Assembly: GCF_018866305.1 (NCBI RefSeq)
Contig: NZ_CP076456.1
Coordinates: 2,666,001 to 2,730,000, forward strand
Direction: 5' to 3'
DNA: 64,000 nt
Source of the DNA: Arthrobacter sunyaminii
GTDB lineage: Bacteria; Actinomycetota; Actinomycetes; Actinomycetales; Micrococcaceae
Positions 1 to 9,300 of the stretch are shown here, in pieces; the first letter of the stretch is position 1; each line of letters begins with the position of its first letter. The notes below the pieces were generated by a model. It did not search any database and was not told the DNA's origin. It worked only from the letters and a program-made list of their open reading frames with translations. Position numbers and translations under genes: made by a program.

Positions 1-920
1 TAGCCCAGCTTGTACTTCAGGCCGACGGCGAGCGCGGAGAGGACTCCGGCCAGCAGGCCCAGCCCGACGGCGCCCAGCGGGCTCACGTTCGCACAGGCCG
101 GGGTGATGGCCACAAGTCCGGCAACAATGCCGGAGGCTGCGCCGAGCGACGTCGGGCGTCCGTCACGGATGCGTTCGGTCAGCAGCCAGCCGACCATCGC
201 TGCGGCCGGAGCCGCCATGGTGTTGACCCAGATGAGGCCGGCTTCCTCGGCGGTGCCGGCGGCTCCCCCGTTGAAACCGAACCAGCCGAACCAGAGCAGG
301 GTGGCGCCCAGCATGACAAACGGAATGTTGTGGGGCCGCTGGCTCGGGTCCTTGCCGAATCCTTTGCGCTTGCCGATGATCAGGGCCAGCACCAGGGCTG
401 CCACACCGGCGTTGATGTGGACCACGGTGCCGCCGGCAAAGTCGATGGCTTCTCCAACCACTGAGCCGATGGCACCCTCTTCACCAAGCAGCCCGCCACC
501 CCAGACCATGAAGGCCAGCGGGCAGTAGACCAGGGTCACCCAGACCGGCACAAAGACGGCCCAGGCGCTGAACTTGGCGCGGTCCGCGATGGCTCCGCTG
601 ATCAGGGCCACCGTGATGATGGCGAAGGTGGCGCCGAAGCCGGCGCTGATGAGGTCTTCAGTGCCGATCAGGGACTCAAGTCCGAAGGAAGTGAAGGGGT
701 TGCCGAACAGCCCGCCCACGCCGTCGCCCCCGGTCATGGAGAAACCCCAGAGAACCCAGACAACCCCCACCAGTCCGATGGAGACAAAGCTCATCATCAT
801 CATGTTCAGTGCTGCCTTGGCGCGGGTCATGCCGCCGTAAAAGAATGCCACTCCGGGCGTCATGAGCAGCACCAGTGCCGCTGAAATCATCACCCAGACG
901 TGACCTGCTGACAGATCCAT
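1..920 (-). CDS. amtB: Ammonium transporter AmtB, 3' end outside the window
   Basis: Integral membrane channel that brings in ammonium/ammonia. Reading the minus strand from an ATG at 920 gives MDLSAGHVWVMISAALVLL, then GVAFFYGGM and a run of hydrophobic segments typical of Amt/Rh proteins. The last codons inside the window read GLKYKLGY, the family's cytoplasmic segment before the conserved DDSLD stretch, so about 300 residues are present and the C-terminal quarter is missing. A purine-rich GAAGGGA lies about 8 nt before the ATG. In related actinobacteria amtB is followed by a PII gene (glnB), which would be outside the window here. Several plus-strand open frames across this stretch are antisense shadows of the transporter. 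Confidence 0.95.
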   Translation of the reverse strand, partial: MDLSAGHVWVMISAALVLLMTPGVAFFYGGMTRAKAALNMMMMSFVSIGLVGVVWVLWGFSMTGGDGVGGLFGNPFTSFGLESLIGTEDLISAGFGATFAIITVALISGAIADRAKFSAWAVFVPVWVTLVYCPLAFMVWGGGLLGEEGAIGSVVGEAIDFAGGTVVHINAGVAALVLALIIGKRKGFGKDPSQRPHNIPFVMLGATLLWFGWFGFNGGAAGTAEEAGLIWVNTMAAPAAAMVGWLLTERIRDGRPTSLGAASGIVAGLVAITPACANVSPLGAVGLGLLAGVLSALAVGLKYKLG

Positions 921-1018
921 CTTCACGTCCCTTCACCTACCGCGGGCCCTTCCCGCACCATGAACTCTGCCGGGGCAAGATTTCGGCAATGGCCCGGGGA
1001 CGTTGCCGGAACATTACA

Positions 1019-1048
1019 AACCGCGGTTCGGTGTAAACAATCGGTGAC
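1019..1048. promoter_or_regulatory. Possible control region of amtB
   Basis: The 266 bp between amtB and the divergent glycosidase gene must hold both promoters. A perfect 10-bp palindrome (AACCGCGGTT, 1019-1028) is followed, on the minus strand, by GTCAC-N6-TTTAC (1048 to 1033). That resembles only the first half of a GlnR-type box (GTnAC-N6-GnAAC). Nitrogen control of amtB is usual, but this site is a weak match and is inference only. Confidence 0.2.
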
Positions 1049-1186
1049 GGAAAAGTTTCCACAGCGTTTCGCGGCTTGTCCGGCGCTCAAGAACGCGGAA
1101 TTTCGCGGGCAGTCCGGACGGACTCTGCACCCCGACCCCGCCGCTAGGATGGACCCTAAGTCTCACTACCCGGAGGTACATCCTTT

Positions 1187-2884
1187 ATGCCCGAGCAGTT
1201 TCCGCCGTCCGAGGGCCCCGCTTCCGCGGCCGACGACGGCAAGAACAAAAACCCAGGCAAGAACAAGAAGAAAACATGGATCATCTCCGGGACCGCCCTG
1301 GTAGCCGTTCTGGCCGCCGGTGCCGTTGTTGCGCCGATGGTGATGAACGACGACGCCGCCCCGGCCGCGGCCCCCACGCCCACCGGTACCCCGTTCACGG
1401 TTTCGGCGGCGCCGACACTGCCCCCTGCTCCGGAAGTCACGTACTACGACCAGGTTGGCCCGCCCGCCGGTTCGCCGCTGAATCCCGTGGAGCCGCTGAG
1501 CATCAATGTGGCGGCGGCAACCACCGGCACCGCCCTGCCCGACGGTCTGATCGGGCTCTCCTTGGAGGCCACGGATCTGGCAGACCCCTCACTCTCCGGC
1601 GACAACCCGGAGATGGTCGAGTCCATTTCCGGACTCGGCCGTCCGCTGCTGCGCTTCGGCGGGAACGCCGTGGACCGGCGTTTCTTCTGGACCTCGGCCG
1701 ATGAGGCCATTCCCGGAAACCTGTCCGGGGACAAAGCCCATCCCGTCCGTGCCGTCACCCCCGCGGATCTGGAGCGGGTCAACACCCTGCTGGAAGCCGT
1801 AGACGGGCAGATCGCCCTGACCGTGGACCTGGGCAACTATGACCCGGCCCGCGCCGCGGACATGACCAAGTACGCCGCCGCCGCGTTCGGCGAGCGCCTG
1901 GTGGGCATCACGGTGGGCAACGAACCCAACGGTTTCGCCAAGACCGGGCTGCGGGACTCCGGTTACGGCATTGAGGATTACCTGACCGAGCTGAAGGCTT
2001 ACGCTGCGGCGATGCATGCCGTTGCCCCGGAAGTTCCCATTGTTGGCCCGGGCACCTATGAGCAGACCTGGTGGGGTCCGTTCGCCGAGGTGGAGCTGCC
2101 GCAGAAGAAGATCCTCTCCTTCCACCACTATCCGCTGTCCTCCTGTGAAGGCGCCGATCCCCTGGGCGAGCCGATCATGGCAAACCTGACCACGCGGCAT
2201 CTGCACGACCACGCCAACAACTTCCGCGGCAAAGCCATGGAGCCGGCCCTGACAGCGGGACTGGAAACCTGGATCCCCGAAACCGGTGTCTCCGCCTGCC
2301 CCGGTTCCAACGAGACCACCAAAACCCACGCCTCAGCCCTCTGGAGCGCCGACTACGCCCTGAGCGCCGCGCAGATGGGCATCTCCCGGGTCTCCTTCCA
2401 CAGCTCACTGATCACCTGCCAGGGCGGCCCGCCCATGTCCGCCATCTGCACCGGCGGCGGTTACCTGCAGCCCAACGGGGCAGTGGATGAACGGGCCAAC
2501 TACTACGGCATGTCCATGGTGGCTGAAATGCCGGCCGGTGAGTTCCTGAAACTGGATACCGCCGGCGGCGGACTGGCCTACCCCTACGCGGTGCGCCACG
2601 CGGACGGCAGCGTCAGCGTGGCAGTGGTCAACAACAACAATCCGGAGACCGATGCCCCCGTTGACGTCACCCTGGAACTCCCGGGGAAGGCGCTGACCGG
2701 AACCATGTCCCAGATGACGGGCACCTCCTACGCCACGCAGGACGGCACGCTGATCGACGGCGCTGCCGCCGAAGGCACGCCGGCCGCCGAACGGCTGACC
2801 GTGCCGGGCTTCGAATACGGTTCCAGCACCCAGACGTTCCCGCTCACCGCGGGCACGGTTACGGTCCTGAACTTCACGTTCTAG
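1187..2884 (+). CDS. Membrane-anchored glycoside hydrolase, GH79-like
   Basis: A 565-residue protein with a short Lys/Asn-rich cytoplasmic start, one membrane segment (about residues 31-53), a Pro/Ala/Thr linker to about 95, and an extracellular TIM-barrel-like domain. Clan-A retaining glycosidase motifs are visible: LRFGGN (155-160), GNEPNGF with the probable acid/base Glu246, and IPETG with the probable nucleophile Glu365. A C-terminal beta-sandwich-like region (about 470-565) follows. This layout recalls the GH79 beta-glucuronidase/heparanase family, so the substrate may be a uronic-acid glycan, but the sequence does not fix it. GGAGG sits about 12 nt before the ATG. It stands alone and ends at a strong terminator shared with ftsY. 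Confidence 0.75.
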   Translation: MPEQFPPSEGPASAADDGKNKNPGKNKKKTWIISGTALVAVLAAGAVVAPMVMNDDAAPAAAPTPTGTPFTVSAAPTLPPAPEVTYYDQVGPPAGSPLNPVEPLSINVAAATTGTALPDGLIGLSLEATDLADPSLSGDNPEMVESISGLGRPLLRFGGNAVDRRFFWTSADEAIPGNLSGDKAHPVRAVTPADLERVNTLLEAVDGQIALTVDLGNYDPARAADMTKYAAAAFGERLVGITVGNEPNGFAKTGLRDSGYGIEDYLTELKAYAAAMHAVAPEVPIVGPGTYEQTWWGPFAEVELPQKKILSFHHYPLSSCEGADPLGEPIMANLTTRHLHDHANNFRGKAMEPALTAGLETWIPETGVSACPGSNETTKTHASALWSADYALSAAQMGISRVSFHSSLITCQGGPPMSAICTGGGYLQPNGAVDERANYYGMSMVAEMPAGEFLKLDTAGGGLAYPYAVRHADGSVSVAVVNNNNPETDAPVDVTLELPGKALTGTMSQMTGTSYATQDGTLIDGAAAEGTPAAERLTVPGFEYGSSTQTFPLTAGTVTVLNFTF

Positions 2885-2922
2885 CCCGGAGGCGTCCCCC
2901 GTTCAAGGGGTCGTCCCACATA

Positions 2923-2966
2923 AAAAGGGGCTCCGCATTTCCTTTCGGAAGTGCGGAGCCCCTTTT
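2923..2966. terminator. Bidirectional intrinsic terminator
   Basis: An 18-bp perfect inverted repeat (2923-2940 pairing with 2949-2966) has an 8-nt loop. It begins with AAAA and ends with TTTT, so it can stop transcription on both strands. It lies between the convergent glycosidase and ftsY genes. Confidence 0.93.
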
Positions 2967-2981
2967 GCGTAGTGCGGTCGC

Positions 2982-4196
2982 TTAGCTCAGCAGCGCATCC
3001 ACAAAGCCCTCGGCTTCGAACGGTGCCAGGTCATCGGCGCCCTCGCCCAGGCCGATCAGCTTCACGGGCACACCCAGCGTGCGCTGGATGGCGACGACGA
3101 TGCCGCCCTTGGCGGTGCCGTCCAGCTTGGTCAGGACAATGCCGGTGATGTTGACGACCTCGGAGAACACCTTGGCCTGCATCAGGCCGTTCTGGCCGGT
3201 GGTGGCGTCCAGGACCAGCAGGACCTCGTCCACCTCGGCCTGCTTTTCAATGACGCGCTTGACCTTGCCGAGTTCGTCCATCAGGCCAACCTTGTTCTGC
3301 AGGCGCCCGGCGGTGTCGATCAGGACCACATCCACTTCGCCGTCGATGCCGGCCTTCACGGCCTCGAAGGCAACGGACGCGGGGTCCGCGCCGTCGACGT
3401 CGGACTTCACTGTGGGCACGCCCACGCGCTGTCCCCAGGTGGCCAGCTGCTCGGCAGCGGCGGCACGGAAGGTATCCGCAGCACCCAGCAGCACGTCCTT
3501 GTCCTCGGCCACCAGCACGCGGGCCAGCTTGCCCACCGTGGTGGTCTTGCCGACGCCGTTCACGCCCACCACCATGACCACGGCAGGCTTGTCCGCGTGC
3601 CGGGTGACGGCCAGGGAGCGGTCCATGGTCGGGTCAACAACCTTGATGAGCTCCTCGCGGAGCATCTGGTGCACTTCCTGCGGGTCGCGGCTGCCGGAAA
3701 TCTTCACCCGCTCGCGCAGGGCGTCCACCAGTTCCATGGTCGGTTCGGTGCCGAGGTCCGCCAGGAGGAGCGTCTCCTCGATCTCGTCCCAGACATCCTC
3801 GTCAATCTTGTCGCTGGACAGCAGCGCCAGCAGCGCCTTGCCCAGGGCATTGTTGGACTTGGACAGGCGGGCGCGCAGGCGGGCCAGGCGGCCCTGCACG
3901 GGGTCGGGGGTTTCCAGCGCCGGAGCTTCGGGGGCGGGCGCGGGCGCCGCCTCCAGGTCGCGCAGGTCATCGGGCACGACGACGTCGGTCTCCGCCGGGG
4001 GCGCGTCCAGGACGTCCGTGCCGGCGGCATGCGCGCCTGCTCCGGTCACCGGATCATTGGCGTCACGGGTGGTGGGGTACATGCCCTTGGGGGTGCGTCG
4101 GGTCCGGACCAGCAGAGCTGCCACAGAGCCGACGACCGCAAGAGCGATGACCACATAGATCACAATCGCAAGAGTCTCATTCACGCTCTTTAGCAT
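2982..4196 (-). CDS. ftsY: Signal recognition particle receptor FtsY
   Basis: SRP receptor GTPase that delivers ribosome-nascent chain-SRP complexes to the Sec/YidC machinery. With the ATG at 4196 the protein has 404 residues: an N-terminal membrane helix (about 9-30, common in actinobacterial FtsY), an acidic Ala/Pro-rich linker to about 100, the N domain, and the G domain. The G domain shows the P-loop GVNGVGKTT (211-219), DTAGR (294-298) and TKLDGTAKGG (356-365). A GTG at 4184, preceded by AAAGAG, is an alternative start; the open frame also runs 17 codons further upstream without family-like sequence. It lies downstream of smc in the usual actinobacterial order, but two plus-strand genes now separate them. 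Confidence 0.97.
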   Translation of the reverse strand: MLKSVNETLAIVIYVVIALAVVGSVAALLVRTRRTPKGMYPTTRDANDPVTGAGAHAAGTDVLDAPPAETDVVVPDDLRDLEAAPAPAPEAPALETPDPVQGRLARLRARLSKSNNALGKALLALLSSDKIDEDVWDEIEETLLLADLGTEPTMELVDALRERVKISGSRDPQEVHQMLREELIKVVDPTMDRSLAVTRHADKPAVVMVVGVNGVGKTTTVGKLARVLVAEDKDVLLGAADTFRAAAAEQLATWGQRVGVPTVKSDVDGADPASVAFEAVKAGIDGEVDVVLIDTAGRLQNKVGLMDELGKVKRVIEKQAEVDEVLLVLDATTGQNGLMQAKVFSEVVNITGIVLTKLDGTAKGGIVVAIQRTLGVPVKLIGLGEGADDLAPFEAEGFVDALLS

Positions 4197-4317
4197 GTCA
4201 TACCGGTGTGTTCCCGGGCACCCGTTTGCGCGTGTGTGCGAGCGCACGCAGGATCCCGCCGTCGACCTCCCGGATACGCATCCGGGAGCGGGAACTGTCT
4301 GAGAGAATCAGAGCATC

Positions 4318-5586
4318 ATGGTCCGACCTCCCCGTCTCGCGATTCCGCGGGAAATCAAAGTCCTTATTGCCGCCGCCTTTGTCATCGCCCTGGGTTTCGG
4401 CCTGGTGGCACCGGTGCTCCCGCAGTTTGCGCAGAGCTTCAACGTGGGCGTTGCCGCATCCTCCGTCATTGTCAGCGCGTTTGCCTTCACCCGGCTGGTT
4501 TTCGCGCCTGCCGGCGGAGCGCTGCTGGAGAAGTTTGGCGAGCGCCCGGTCTACATTGCGGGGCTGCTCATTGTCGCCGCCTCCACCGGGGCGTGTGCCT
4601 TCGCTGAAAGTTACTGGCAGCTGCTGGTCTTCCGCGGGCTGGGCGGCATCGGCTCCACCATGTTCACCATCTCGGCCATGGCGCTGATCATCCGGCTGGC
4701 CAAACCCTCGGTGCGCGGCCGGGTCTCCAGTGCGTATGCCTCCTCGTTCCTGCTGGGCAATATCGCCGGGCCGCTCGCGGGCGGGCTGATGGCCGGCTTT
4801 GGACTGCGCGTTCCGTTCCTCGTCTATGCAGGCGCCCTGGTGGTGGCAGCCGCCGTCGTGGCCCTCCAGCTCAAGGATGCCCGGCTGGCCGACGGCGAAC
4901 CCAAGCCCGCGGCGCGTCCGGTGCTGACCGTCCGCGAGGCGCTCGGTGATTCCGCCTACCGGGCCGCGCTGGCTTCCAGCTTCGCCAACGGGTGGTCTTC
5001 ATTCGGCGTCCGCAACTCGCTGCTGCCGCTCTTCGCCGCCGCTGCCCTGTCCGCCGGTCCGGAGATCGCCGGCATCTCGCTGACCGCGTTCGCCGCCGGA
5101 ACCGCCGTCGTCCTGACCTTCTCCGGCCGGCTCGCCGACAGCTGGGGCCGCCGGCCGCTGGTGCTGACCGGGCTGGCCGTGAACGCCCTGGCCACCGCCG
5201 CCATCGGCTTCAGCACCAACGTCCCCATGTTCCTGGTGGTTTCCGCCATTGCCGGGATGGGCACCGGCCTGCTGAACCCGGCTCAGCAGGCCGCCGTCGG
5301 CGACGTGGTGGGCAATGACCGCAGCGGCGGTAAAGTGCTGGCCACGTTCCAGATGGCCAGCGACAGCGGCGCCATTGTGGGACCCATCCTGGCCGGGCTG
5401 CTCGCCGACTCGCTCGGCTTCAACTGGGCGTTCGGCGTGACCGGAGCCATCGTGGTCATGGCATGTTTCGCCTGGATTGGCGCCCGCGAAACCCTGGAAC
5501 CTGAAACGTCGGCCCCGGTTCCTCCGGCACAGGGTACGACGCCGGACACCTCGGCAGGGCCCGGCGGCACTACGATCAAGGAATGA
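4318..5586 (+). CDS. MFS transporter (DHA1-like exporter)
   Basis: A 422-residue major facilitator with about 12 hydrophobic segments in two halves separated near residues 190-205. The start of the first helix region and the loop GGALLEKFGERP (between helices 2 and 3) match the DHA1-type drug/metabolite exporters; a second copy of that loop, GRLADSWGRRP, occurs near residues 263-273. The C-terminal tail is Pro/Thr rich and cytoplasmic. The stop codon overlaps the start of the next gene (ATGA), so the transporter and the amidotransferase are probably translated together. The substrate cannot be read from the sequence. Confidence 0.85.
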   Translation: MVRPPRLAIPREIKVLIAAAFVIALGFGLVAPVLPQFAQSFNVGVAASSVIVSAFAFTRLVFAPAGGALLEKFGERPVYIAGLLIVAASTGACAFAESYWQLLVFRGLGGIGSTMFTISAMALIIRLAKPSVRGRVSSAYASSFLLGNIAGPLAGGLMAGFGLRVPFLVYAGALVVAAAVVALQLKDARLADGEPKPAARPVLTVREALGDSAYRAALASSFANGWSSFGVRNSLLPLFAAAALSAGPEIAGISLTAFAAGTAVVLTFSGRLADSWGRRPLVLTGLAVNALATAAIGFSTNVPMFLVVSAIAGMGTGLLNPAQQAAVGDVVGNDRSGGKVLATFQMASDSGAIVGPILAGLLADSLGFNWAFGVTGAIVVMACFAWIGARETLEPETSAPVPPAQGTTPDTSAGPGGTTIKE

Positions 5587-6314
5587 AGCCTTTCCTCCTG
5601 CTGGCCTCCCGGGCCGAAGACGACGCCGCTGCCGAAGAATATGAGGCGTTCCTCCGTTTCGGAAACCTGGAACCTGACCAGCTGCAGCGGATCCGGCTCG
5701 AGGCCGGCCCCCTGCCGCGCCTCGATCTGGACGACTACAGCGGAATCATTGTCAGCGGCAGTCCGTTCAATGCCAGCGATCCGGACAGCGCCAAATCCGA
5801 GCTGCAGCTGCGGGTCGAAAGCGAGCTGGGCGCGCTGCTCGACGACGTCGTCGACCGCGATTTCCCCTTCCTGGGCGCCTGCTACGGCGTGGGGACGCTG
5901 GGCCGGCATCAGGGCGGCGTTGTTGACCGGCAGTACGGCGAGGCGATCGGCGCCGTGGACATCAAGCTCACGGCCGACGGGCGGCAGGATCCGCTGCTCG
6001 ACGGTGTTCCGGATTCCTTCAGCGCCTTTGTGGGGCACCGCGAGGCCATCTCCGTGCTGCCGCCCAACGCGGTGAACCTGGCCGGGTCCTCCTCCTGCCC
6101 GGTGCAGATGTTCCGAATCAAGGAGAACCTCTACGCCACCCAGTTCCATCCCGAGCTGGATGTTCCGGGCCTGCTGACCCGCATCACCGTGTACCGGCAT
6201 GCCGGCTACTTCCCGCCGGAGGAAGCCGACGCCGTCCGGGCCTCCGTGCGCCACGCCGATGTGGGAGTGCCGCCGCTGATCCTGCGCAACTTCGTGCGGC
6301 GCTACGCCCGGTAG
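5583..6314 (+). CDS. Class-I glutamine amidotransferase-like protein
   Basis: A 243-residue stand-alone GATase domain of the GuaA/TrpG type. The triad is visible: Cys100 in FLGACYGVG, His189 and Glu191 in QFHPEL. Such proteins are often annotated as GMP synthase-like amidotransferases, but the ATP-pyrophosphatase half of GMP synthase is absent. It could supply ammonia to a partner or act as a gamma-glutamyl hydrolase. It starts inside the stop of the MFS gene, suggesting that the two act on related compounds, for example release and export. It converges on smc with a 31-bp gap and no obvious terminator. Confidence 0.82.
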   Translation: MKPFLLLASRAEDDAAAEEYEAFLRFGNLEPDQLQRIRLEAGPLPRLDLDDYSGIIVSGSPFNASDPDSAKSELQLRVESELGALLDDVVDRDFPFLGACYGVGTLGRHQGGVVDRQYGEAIGAVDIKLTADGRQDPLLDGVPDSFSAFVGHREAISVLPPNAVNLAGSSSCPVQMFRIKENLYATQFHPELDVPGLLTRITVYRHAGYFPPEEADAVRASVRHADVGVPPLILRNFVRRYAR

Positions 6315-6345
6315 GCTGCCGGGCCGAGTGTCGGCAGAGACAGCG

Positions 6346-9300
6346 TCAGCCGGCGGCCTTGTCCTTGTCCTTGTCCAGCCGCTGACTGATCACGGTGGAG
6401 ACGCCGTCGCCCTGCATTGTCACCCCGTAGAGTGCATCAGCGACTTCCATCGTCCGCTTCTGATGCGTGATGACGATCAGCTGGCTGGATTCCTTCAGCT
6501 CCTCGAAGATGGTGATGAGCCGGCCCAGATTGGTGTCATCCAGCGCCGCCTCCACTTCGTCCATGACGTAGAACGGTGAGGGCCGCGCCTTGAAGATCGC
6601 CACGAGCAGGGCCACCGCGGTTAGGGACCGCTCCCCGCCGGAGAGCAGCGACAGCCGCTTGATCTTCTTGCCGGCGGGCCGGGCCTGGATCTCGATGCCG
6701 GTGGTCAGCATGTCACTCGGATCCGTCAGGACCAGCCGGCCCTCACCGCCCGGAAACAGGGTGGCGAACACGCGCTCAAACTGTTCGGCCGTGTCCCGGT
6801 AGGCCGCGGTGAAGACTTCCTCCACTTTCCGGTCCACATCCTTGATGATGTCCAGCAGATCCCGGCGGGTGGCCTTCAGATCCTCCAGTTGGGTGCTGAG
6901 GAACGTGTGCCGCTCCTCGAGTGCGGCAAACTCCTCCAGGGCCAGCGGATTGACCCGGCCCAGGGCGGCCAGGTCGCGTTCGGCCTGCTTGAGCCGCTTT
7001 TCCTGTGCCGCCCGGTTGTAAGGGACACCGGTGGTGAGCGGATTTCCGTCCTCGTCCACCGGCGCGTGCAGGGCAGCCCATTTGTCGCCGGACGCCTCCG
7101 CCGCACCGGGGTCCGGGCCGACCGGCACCGGAACCGGCTGGTCCGGCCCGAACTCCGCCACGAGATGTTCCGGTGTCATCCCCAGCTCCTCGATGGCACG
7201 GGTCTCCACGGCCTCCACGCGCAGCTGCTGCTGGGCGCGGGCCAGTTCATCGCGGTGCACCGAGTCGGTCAGCCGGGCTACCTCAGCGGCGGCGCTGGCT
7301 GCTGCCGTCCGGACCTGCGCCAGTTCCGCGTCCCAGGCGGTGCGTACCGCTTCGGCGGAGCCCCGCTCGGCTGCTGCCGTTTCCAGCGACACGTTGAGGT
7401 AGGCCAGCACGGTCTGCGCGGCTTCCGCCACCGCGGTGGCCTTCGCGGCCTGCAGGGCACGACGGCGGGCGCGCACCTCTGCGGCGGCGCGGGCACGGCG
7501 TTCGCTGTCCGCCGCGCGTTCCAGGCCTGCTGCCCTGCCTGCCACGGCTTTGTACTGCTCTTCAGCTGAGCGCAGGGCCAGGCGCGCCTCGGTTTCCGCC
7601 CGCCGGGCAGCCGCTGCGGCGAGCGCCAGGGCCTCGCGCTGTTCCGTGGACGGTTCCGCCTCAGCCGGCGCCTCCCTTGCTGCAGCCAGGCGTGCCGCTG
7701 CAGCTGCCAGGGCTTCCTGTTCCGCCGCAAGATTGGCCTCGGCCGCGGTGACGAGCTGCTTCAACCGTTCAGATTCACCCACGGCGGAGCGCAGCGCCGA
7801 ACCCAGCGTTCCCAGCCGCTCCGCGACGGCGGCGAGCCGGGCATCGGAATCATGCAGCCCGGCCAGGGCCTCATCGGTGCGCTGCTGGGCGGCGTTCCGA
7901 CGGGCCACAGCTCCGGCCAGGGCAAACCCGGCCTGTTCGGACCGGGCCGCGGCAGCCCGGATCCGCGCCTCGGTTTCCTCCACTGAGGCCTGCAGTTCAA
8001 GCAGCCCCGGGGCTGAGGCGGACCCGCCCCGGCCGGAAAACACCGACAGAACGTCCCCGCCGGACGTCACGGCGGTGAGTTCGGGATGTTCCACCAGCAG
8101 CTCGGCCGCATCGGCCAGGGACGCCACAACCAGTGTGTCCTTCAGCAGCCACCCGAGTGCCGGACGCAGCTCCTCGGGCGCGTCAACGGCGTCCAGGGCC
8201 CAGACCGCTCCCTCAACCGGTGCGGGCCGCCCGGAAGCAGCATCTGTCTCCCCCGCCGGAACGGACGCCAGCACCACATCCACCTGCCCGCCGTCGGCCT
8301 CCTTGAGGTGGGCCAGGGCGCGGACCGCAGCGGCAGTATCGGCCACCGCAACCGCCGACGCCGCGGAACCCAGGGCCGCCGTAACGGCGCGTTCATATCC
8401 GGTCCGGACGGTGAGCTGCGCGGCGAGCGGGGCCAGCACGCCCTCCACGCCGGCCTCCAGCAGCATGGCGGAACCGTCCCGGCGGTCCAGGCCCACCCGC
8501 AGGGCGTCGCGGCGGGCGGTCAGGGTTTCCCGTTCCCGGTCGGCCTCCTGCTTGGTGCGGCGCAGCTCCTCCAGTGCGGCGTTGGCCTGGTCCAGCTCGG
8601 CCTGCGCTTCTTCGTACTCGGCGTCCAGGCTCTCTTCGCTCTCCTCAGCTCCCGCTGCGGAGTTCTCCAGCACGGTGAATTCCTGCTGTGCCTGCCGGCG
8701 GCGCTCCTCTCCGGCGCTGATGGAAGCACGCAGCCGGCCCAGCTCCGCTTCGGCGGCATCCACCCGGGAGCGGGCCGAGCCCACGGCTCCGGCGATCCGG
8801 GCCAGGCCTTCGCGGCGGTCCGCTGCCGCCCGGAGCACGGCAGCCAGGCGCTGTTCTTCGGCGGCGGCATCCTGCTCCGCTGCAGCACGGACTTGTTCGG
8901 CCTCCGCCAGGGCGATGCGGCGTTCCTCGATTGCCTGCTTCAGTGCGCCGGCCTCGGCGCGGACCCGCTCGGCCTGCGCCTGCAGCCGTTCCGGATCCTG
9001 TCCGGAGTCTTCCCGGTGGTCCGAGGATCCCAGCAGCCGGCGCCGTTCCTGTGCCAAAGCGATCAGGGACAGGTACCGTTCCCGCTGGGCAGACAGCGCA
9101 TACCAGGTGTCCCGGGCGGCATTGACCTGCGGGGTGGCCTGCGCGGCGAGGGTCTCCAACTCTGCTTGACGGGCCCGGGCGGCAGCCAGCGCGGCGGCGG
9201 CTTTGTCCCGGCGGGCCAGGAGCTCGGCCTCCTCTGCCGCGTCGCGGGCCATGGCGTTGTTCAGTGTCACCAGGTCATCGGCCAGCAGCCGGGCCCGGGC

